From an uncultured Synechococcus sp. (lineage in GTDB: Bacteria; Cyanobacteriota; Cyanobacteriia; PCC-6307; Cyanobiaceae), in assembly GCA_913040905.1 (NCBI GenBank), contig CAJWIC010000026.1:1-11920 (forward strand): a stretch of 11,920 nt of DNA. Direction: 5' to 3'. This document shows, piece after piece, positions 9,039-11,920 of the stretch; within the stretch, counting starts at the first letter, position 1, and each line of letters starts with the position of its first letter. The notes beneath the pieces are model-generated. The model was given only the letters and a program-made list of their open reading frames with translations, made no database searches and was not told the DNA's origin. A program made the position numbers and the translations under genes.

Positions 9039-9750
9039 ATGGCCGATCTCCAGACCCAGATGAAACAGGCGGTTGCTGATGCTGCCGTTGAGCAGATCAA
9101 GGACGGCATGGTTCTTGGACTGGGGTCTGGATCCACGGCTGCCCTGATGATCAAGGCCCTCGGTGCGAGGCTGGCCAGCGGTGCGTTGAAAGACATCGTC
9201 GGTGTCACCACCTCCTTTCAGGGTGAGGTTCTCGCCGCGGAGCTGAACATCCCTCTTCTCAGCCTCAATGCGGTTGATCGGATCGATCTGGCCATCGATG
9301 GCGCCGATGAGGTGGACCCGGGTTTTCAACTGATCAAGGGAGGCGGCGCCTGCCACGTCCAGGAAAAACTGGTGGCAGCAAGAGCCGATCGATTTGTCGT
9401 GGTGGTGGATTCCACCAAGTTGGTGGACCGGCTGAATCTTGGATTTCTATTGCCTGTGGAAGTGCTGCCCGGTGCCTGGCGTCAGGTTCAGCAGCAGCTG
9501 GCAGCTCTTGGTGGCAATGCTGTGCTGCGCATGGCTCAGCGCAAGGCAGGCCCCGTGGTGACCGACCAGGGCAATCTTGTTCTTGATGTGACGATGGACG
9601 GAGGTATCTCCGACCCGGCGGCCTTGGAGAAGACCATCAACAACATTCCTGGCGTGCTTGAGAACGGCCTGTTTGTTGACCTCGTCGATGAAGTGTTGGT
9701 CGGCGAGATCACTGATGGGAAGGCCGGTGTCCGCAGCCTGGAGAAGCAGC

Positions 9751-9758
<8 letters not shown>
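9039..9758 (+). CDS. rpiA: Ribose-5-phosphate isomerase A
   Basis: The enzyme interconverts ribose-5-phosphate and ribulose-5-phosphate in the cytosol. In a cyanobacterium this serves both the Calvin cycle (supply of ribulose phosphate) and the pentose phosphate pathway. The 239-residue product is of normal length. It shows the phosphate-binding LGLGSGSTA (about 26-34), the active-site DGADEVD (Asp87, Asp90), the KGGGA loop with Lys100, and Glu109. These line up with Asp81, Asp84, Lys94 and Glu103 of the E. coli enzyme at a constant offset of six. The ATG at 9039 gives the expected N-terminus ([20 protein letters not shown]) although no Shine-Dalgarno sequence is visible. Its stop codon overlaps that of hisD on the other strand. 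Confidence 0.98.
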
Positions 9759-11455
<1,697 letters not shown>

Positions 11456-11475
11456 TTGATGACGGCCGGCAGAAT

Positions 11476-11500
11476 GGGGGCGAAAGCGCGTTTCGCCCTC
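11476..11500 (+). promoter_or_regulatory. 10-bp hairpin just before tatD
   Basis: Arms 11476-11485 and 11491-11500 pair over 10 bp (one G-T pair) around the 5-nt loop GCGCG. The core is GGGCGAAA with TTTCGCCC. It begins 21 nt after the rpsT stop and ends 2 nt before the tatD GTG. No T tract follows, so it is not a standard intrinsic terminator; it could stabilise the rpsT 3' end or mask the tatD start. Confidence 0.55.
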
Positions 11501-11502
11501 CT

Positions 11503-11920
11503 GTGTCGTCCATCCCAACGTTGATTGACAGCCACTGTCACATCGTTTTTCGAAATTTTGATGACGACCTTGATGACGTCGCCGCGCGCTGGCGCGACGC
11601 AGGGGTGAAGTCATTGCTGCACGCGTGCGTGGAGCCATCCGAAATTCCGGCGATCCGTGCCCTTGCCGATCGATTCCCGGAGATGCGGTATTCGGTCGGG
11701 GTTCATCCGTTGGATACGGAGCACTGGCGTGACGACACCGTTGCCGTGCTGCGGCGGGCGGCCCTGGAGGACGCGCGGGTGGTTGCCATCGGCGAACTGG
11801 GTCTCGATCTGTTCCGTGACAGGAACCTCGAGGAGCAGCTTGCTGTGCTGCGTCCTCAATTGGATCTGGCGGTGGAGTTGAACCTGCCGGTGATCATTCA
11901 CTGCCGGGATGCCGCCGAGC
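11503..11920 (+). CDS. tatD: TatD-family metal-dependent hydrolase, 3' end outside window (partial)
   Basis: The first 139 codons of a TatD-type protein are present, from a GTG at 11503-11505 to the right edge. TatD proteins are TIM-barrel metalloenzymes with reported DNase or exonuclease activity in the cytosol. Visible metal-site motifs are LIDSHCHI (His11, His13), GVHP (66-69), GELGLD with Glu98 and Asp102, and PVIIHCRDAAE with His133. The later conserved histidine and aspartate lie outside the window. Full-length members have about 260 residues, so roughly half is seen. The start is chosen because it places the HxH motif near the N-terminus as in the family. No Shine-Dalgarno sequence is possible next to the start because the hairpin arm occupies that place. 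The gene is probably cotranscribed with rpsT. Confidence 0.92.
   Translation, partial: MSSIPTLIDSHCHIVFRNFDDDLDDVAARWRDAGVKSLLHACVEPSEIPAIRALADRFPEMRYSVGVHPLDTEHWRDDTVAVLRRAALEDARVVAIGELGLDLFRDRNLEEQLAVLRPQLDLAVELNLPVIIHCRDAAE

Overview
The window looks like core chromosome of a marine picocyanobacterium, most likely Synechococcus. This rests on its high GC, on a 'low-complexity tail' membrane protein directly after infB, on IF-2 and NusA sequences of cyanobacterial type, and on the order htrA - rpiA - hisD - rpsT - tatD, which in these genomes normally leads into rpoB. The genus is an inference from memory of these families; no search was possible. Coding density is very high and no stretch of 300 bases lacks a gene. 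No tRNA, rRNA, CRISPR array, insertion sequence or prophage gene was seen.

Left two thirds (1-7892), all on the minus strand and read right to left: a truncated GrrM-like SPASM protein, a small secreted two-cysteine protein 8 nt behind it, a small four-cysteine protein, then the translation/transcription cluster rimP - nusA - ylxR - infB, then the membrane protein with a Pro/Glu repeat tail that runs off the left edge. nusA and ylxR overlap by 4 nt and the other gaps from rimP to infB are 43-69 nt, so these genes probably share an operon. They supply 30S maturation (RimP), elongation and termination control (NusA), an RNase P-associated RNA-binding protein (YlxR) and translation initiation (IF-2).

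Right third (7901-11920): an exported HtrA/DegP-type serine protease and ribose-5-phosphate isomerase A on plus; histidinol dehydrogenase on minus, meeting rpiA tail to tail with overlapping stop codons; then ribosomal protein S20 and the first 139 codons of a TatD-family metallohydrolase on plus, cut by the right edge.

The most unusual locus is the divergent junction near 7740-7910. A recognisable C-terminal part of a GrrM-type cyclophane-forming radical SAM/SPASM maturase survives there, but its radical SAM core and any glycine-rich GrrA precursor are missing. The secreted protein gene just downstream is intact and translationally close to it. This is either a decayed RiPP maturation locus or a reused SPASM-only protein. 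Secondary points are an in-frame 30-bp tandem repeat at the left edge, hairpins before rimP and tatD, mirrored stop codons of rpiA and hisD in one palindrome, and the very tight head-to-head starts of hisD and rpsT.
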